A program made the position numbers and the translations under genes. DNA of 55,950 nucleotides from an uncultured Cytophagales bacterium. GTDB taxonomy: Bacteria; Bacteroidota; Bacteroidia; Cytophagales; Amoebophilaceae. Shown here in pieces: positions 53,039-55,950 of the stretch (positions are counted from its first letter, which is position 1; every line of letters starts with the position of its first letter). The DNA lies in the NCBI GenBank assembly GCA_946409305.1, contig CAMJVU010000006.1:1-55950 (forward strand), in the 5' to 3' direction. The notes under the pieces were generated by a model, which saw nothing but the letters and a program-made list of their open reading frames with translations, searched no databases and was not told the origin of the DNA.

Positions 53039-55249
53039 ATGGATAACTCATTAACTGATATTCTAAACGATAAACAGAAAGAAGCTGTTACATATACCGA
53101 CGGTCCGTGTATGGTTATAGCTGGTCCTGGGTCTGGAAAAACGAAAATATTAACAACAAAGATAGCTTATTTGATGTCACATGATAAAATACCTTCTGGT
53201 AATATAATTGCGTTGACGTTCACAAATAAAGCAGCAAACGAAATGAGAAGTAGGGTTGGTAAAATGATCGATAATGATCTGGATAATTTATTGATCGGTA
53301 CTTTCCATAGTTGTTTTGCAAATATTTTGCGTAGAGAATCAAAGAGTATAGGATATGATAGTAATTTTTCAATCCTTGATAGTACTGATTCTAAAGCATT
53401 AGTAACACAGATACTCAATGACTTATTGTTAGATGTTAAAATCTACAATGTTAATTCTATGGTTCATCGTATATCATTGATGAAAAATATGTTGATAACT
53501 CCAGACTTATATGCGCATAATGACGAATATATTCTCGAAGATCAGTTCAAGCGTGTTCCCCGTTTTATCGACGTCTATAAGGAATATGTAAGAAGATGTA
53601 AAATATCTAATTCAATGGATTTTGATGATTTATTAGTCAATATGTATTTGCTACTTAGGGATAATGATGTTATACGTAACAAGTATCAAGAAAAGTTTAA
53701 GTATATACTTGTTGATGAATTTCAAGATACCAATGTTGTGCAATACGAAATAGTTAAAGTACTTGCTGTAAAATATCGCAATTTATGTGTCGTTGGTGAC
53801 GATGCTCAAAGTATATATTCATTCAGAGGTGCAACTGTTGACAATATGCTCAATTTTAAAAATGATTATCCAGATGTAAATGTAATAAGGTTGGAACAAA
53901 ATTATAGATCAACGCAGAATATTGTAAATATAGCTAATGCAGTAATATCAAAAAATAAAAAACAATTGAAGAAAAAACTGTGGACATCTAATAACGTTGG
54001 TGACAAATGTAGTGCTTTTGAGTTCAAGAATGATATAGAAGAAGCTTCAACTATTGCTCAGACAATTAACAGAGATGTCGAGAGTGGGAAAATAAAATAT
54101 TCCGATGTTGCAGTTCTATACAGGACTAATAATCAGTCTAGGGTATTTGAAAATGAATTCAATGTGTTCAAAGTTCCTTATAAATTGTTTGGCGGTATGT
54201 CCTTCTATCAACATAAGGAAATTAAAGATTTATTGGCGTATATGATGGTAGTCATTAATCCAAATAATTTCGAAGCAATAAAACGAACAATAAATGAACC
54301 TAGAAGAGGTATAGGGAAATCAATATTGAAGAAAGTACAGGACTTAATTGATAAAAATAATGTTCCTGTGTGGACAATATTAGAGCAGTCTCATCTTTAT
54401 TTTTCTCCAAAAATATCAGAATTGCTTGGGAGGTATGTGGATATTATACGAGAATCGATAAATAGTCTAGATAAAAAGAACGCATATGATATTGCAAATG
54501 ACTTATGTTCTTCGTCTGGATTACTAGAAATGTATAAAAACAATAATTCAGATGATACTAACGATAAATATAAAAATATTCTAGAGTTATTAAACAGTAT
54601 TAAGTCATTTGTGATAGACGAAAAAAATGAGGATAAAAGTTTAAAAGCTTTTTTGGAAGATTTACCGTTGAAACAGGATATCGATGATGATAATAATGTA
54701 AAAGGTAGTGATTTTGTATCTCTTATGACTATCCATTCTGCTAAAGGGCTGGAATTCAAAAATGTATACATAGTTGGGTGTGAAGATGGTTTGATCCCAT
54801 TAGACAGTAAAACATCTGGAAGTCTTGAGGAAGAAAGAAGATTGCTATATGTCGCCATCACAAGGGCGAAGGAACAGGTTTGTATATCATACTCACTTCA
54901 GAGGAATATGTTTGGGAAAGTGCAAATTATGCATCGTAGTTGTTTTTTAGATGACATAAGTCAATCGTTATTATTAAAACCTAGGAATATAAAAGATTTG
55001 AAAACAGATGGCAATTTTTCATTATTTCAAACTACCGTATTTAAGAAAAAATTGAACAGTGTAAGAAACAAGGCAATTAGGAAATATTATAAAAATAATA
55101 TCGAAGAAAAGGTTCAACATGTATTTCATCCTAAATTTGGACGTGGACTTCTCATTGATAATTTCTCAAACAATACAGCCAAAGTTGTTTTTGAAAAATA
55201 TGGAGAAAAAATAATGGATTATAGTTGTTTTTATTCTGAAACTGATTAA
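53039..55249 (+). CDS. pcrA: UvrD/PcrA-type superfamily 1 DNA helicase
   Basis: 736 residues from ATG 53039 (MDNSLTDILNDKQKEAV); the frame is open to 52991. Motif I is AGPGSGKT (28-35), Ia ALTFTNKAANEM, II VDEFQDTN, III GDDAQSIYSFRGA, IV LEQNYRST, V MTIHSAKGLEFKNVYI and VI LYVAITRAKEQ. The C-terminus (VQHVFHPKFGRGLLI) is the tudor-like domain found in PcrA. It unwinds DNA in repair and clears obstacles for replication. PcrA and UvrD names are interchangeable here. Confidence 0.95.
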   Translation: MDNSLTDILNDKQKEAVTYTDGPCMVIAGPGSGKTKILTTKIAYLMSHDKIPSGNIIALTFTNKAANEMRSRVGKMIDNDLDNLLIGTFHSCFANILRRESKSIGYDSNFSILDSTDSKALVTQILNDLLLDVKIYNVNSMVHRISLMKNMLITPDLYAHNDEYILEDQFKRVPRFIDVYKEYVRRCKISNSMDFDDLLVNMYLLLRDNDVIRNKYQEKFKYILVDEFQDTNVVQYEIVKVLAVKYRNLCVVGDDAQSIYSFRGATVDNMLNFKNDYPDVNVIRLEQNYRSTQNIVNIANAVISKNKKQLKKKLWTSNNVGDKCSAFEFKNDIEEASTIAQTINRDVESGKIKYSDVAVLYRTNNQSRVFENEFNVFKVPYKLFGGMSFYQHKEIKDLLAYMMVVINPNNFEAIKRTINEPRRGIGKSILKKVQDLIDKNNVPVWTILEQSHLYFSPKISELLGRYVDIIRESINSLDKKNAYDIANDLCSSSGLLEMYKNNNSDDTNDKYKNILELLNSIKSFVIDEKNEDKSLKAFLEDLPLKQDIDDDNNVKGSDFVSLMTIHSAKGLEFKNVYIVGCEDGLIPLDSKTSGSLEEERRLLYVAITRAKEQVCISYSLQRNMFGKVQIMHRSCFLDDISQSLLLKPRNIKDLKTDGNFSLFQTTVFKKKLNSVRNKAIRKYYKNNIEEKVQHVFHPKFGRGLLIDNFSNNTAKVVFEKYGEKIMDYSCFYSETD

Positions 55250-55452
55250 CTGTTTTTTTGGGTCCTGATTTGAAATAATAAAACTGTAGCATTAACAAAG
55301 TTTAACGTGCTTTGCTTTGGTAAACAAAACGTTAAAATGGTATGTTAGTGCACCTTAACTTGGGAGAATGCAGTGTTTTTTTACTATTTAATATATTTAA
55401 CATTTTTTAAAGAGCTTGAATTTGTTATTTGAAGTTTTGGTTTTATTTATTT

Positions 55453-55950
55453 ATGGGAAGGTTTATATTGTTGCTGAGTGTTTTTTATTTGGTTTGTGGT
55501 AATTATTTTGGTTGTTTGTGCGGTCGTAATATCGGTCAGTTGGCTCTAGGTGAAGAGGAAAAGAAAAGATTAGAAGAAGAAGAAAGAAGGAAAAATATTA
55601 CATTTAATGTAAGAATCGCTAACAGATTAGTGGAAACTAAATTAATTAGTGATTTTTTTGTACCTTGGGAGGTGAAAAAATGTTATATTAATGGAGCTGA
55701 AGCAGAAAAAGAGGATTTGTTACATTATAAATGGGGAAGTGCACGTTGGCGGACTGGAAAGTGTGAAGATAAGGAGTCAGTTACTATTGTTCTAGAAGAC
55801 CCTATTATGAGTATGAAATGTATGTTCAGCGGATGTAGTAATTTAAGTAAAATAGATGGATTGGGCGAATACACTAGATATGTTGCAGATATGAGTTGTA
55901 TGTTTGATGGATGTTCTTCATTGAAGACATTGTCTGATATATCTAAGTGG
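55453..55950 (+). CDS. N-terminal part of a BspA-like (DUF285) surface protein (3' end outside window)
   Basis: 166 codons open to the window edge. MGRFILLLSVFYLVCGNYFG is a signal peptide like that of the broken gene at 17526. A short charged helix follows (LGEEEKKRLEEEERRKN), then a domain of about 85 residues also present in that gene (DFFVPWEVKKCYINGAE and CEDKESVTIVL). DUF285 repeats then begin (MSMKCMFSGCSNLSKIDG and ADMSCMFDGCSSLKTL). Upstream bases 55436-55452 contain the TTTTGG and TTTA run shared with other exported-protein genes, but here the ATG follows it at once. Confidence 0.75.
   Translation, partial: MGRFILLLSVFYLVCGNYFGCLCGRNIGQLALGEEEKKRLEEEERRKNITFNVRIANRLVETKLISDFFVPWEVKKCYINGAEAEKEDLLHYKWGSARWRTGKCEDKESVTIVLEDPIMSMKCMFSGCSNLSKIDGLGEYTRYVADMSCMFDGCSSLKTLSDISKW

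Noticed and set aside
55301-55336. Inverted repeat TTTAACG / CGTTAAA after the helicase gene as terminator
   Set aside because: Only 7 bp pair across a 22-nt loop and no T-run follows; it may be chance in AT-rich DNA.
1-55950. Reassigned UGA codon, suggested by DUF285 proteins known from mycoplasmas
   Set aside because: TGG encodes Trp throughout conserved proteins and TGA terminates several of them at family-typical ends.
1-55950. tRNA or rRNA genes in the gaps
   Set aside because: No gap shows a GTTCRA-type T-arm with a matching acceptor stem, and no rRNA-like G/C-richer block was seen.

Overview
The window reads as part of the chromosome of an intracellular, host-dependent member of the Bacteroidota, most like the Amoebophilus/Cardinium type of symbiont. 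This is an inference; no 16S gene is present. Supporting signs are: an AT-rich genome with the standard code (TGG for Trp, TGA used as stop); almost no Shine-Dalgarno sites; a 29-residue basic AURKAIP1/COX24-type ribosome-associated protein between HU and RNase G, a Bacteroidota arrangement; a small Bacteroidota-type protein overlapping the end of tyrS; an ATP/ADP translocase of the energy-parasite NTT family; and parts of a phage-tail-like contractile injection system.

Layout. 1-730: 3' end of a repeat-rich membrane protein. 731-5238: an OGG1-type DNA glycosylase, then a VgrG/spike protein facing a two-gene unit that encodes a secreted two-domain protein and a Pvc16/DUF4255 tail-terminator protein. 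5378-7830: a tandem-duplicated envelope protein and a Wzx-type flippase. 7854-10634: ExbB, a TlpA thioredoxin, Era and ribosomal protein bL25. 10750-12000: decayed small secreted-protein genes and a transposase fragment. 12002-17526: an 808-residue secreted MORN protein with a possible RelE-like end, a shortened AlaRS, and a broken BspA/DUF285 surface-protein gene with a G8 tract. 17619-24680: primase, acyl carrier protein, PRPP synthetase, MurG and two exported unknowns. 24814-29593: HU, AURKAIP1 protein, RNase G, a small membrane ORF and a short GatC on the minus strand, then a transposase-derived ORF and a FolB-FolK fusion. 29672-35723: sodium:solute symporter, Fmt, a secreted unknown, and the rplU-rpmA-rpsP-tyrS operon. 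35876-42117: exported unknown, AtpG, NTT carrier, ExbD, MetRS and an HhH protein. 42134-50572: rpoC and rpoB, with a repeat insertion in rpoC. 50743-55950: bactofilin, uracil-DNA glycosylase, MnmA, PcrA/UvrD helicase and the start of another BspA/DUF285 surface protein.

How the parts fit. Housekeeping genes cover translation, transcription and repair, and several encoded proteins lack peripheral domains (AlaRS without C-Ala, MetRS without a C-terminal tRNA-binding domain, GatC cut after its conserved LRED). Around them lie fast-changing, mostly exported proteins with internal duplications, short repeats and one-base frameshifts, as expected for a host-interaction repertoire. ATP import, solute import, the injection-system parts and the surface proteins describe a host-cell lifestyle. 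No tRNA, rRNA, complete insertion sequence or CRISPR array was recognised. One caution: four frame breaks each fit loss of a single base, three of them in homopolymer runs, so sequencing error must be excluded before they are called biology.
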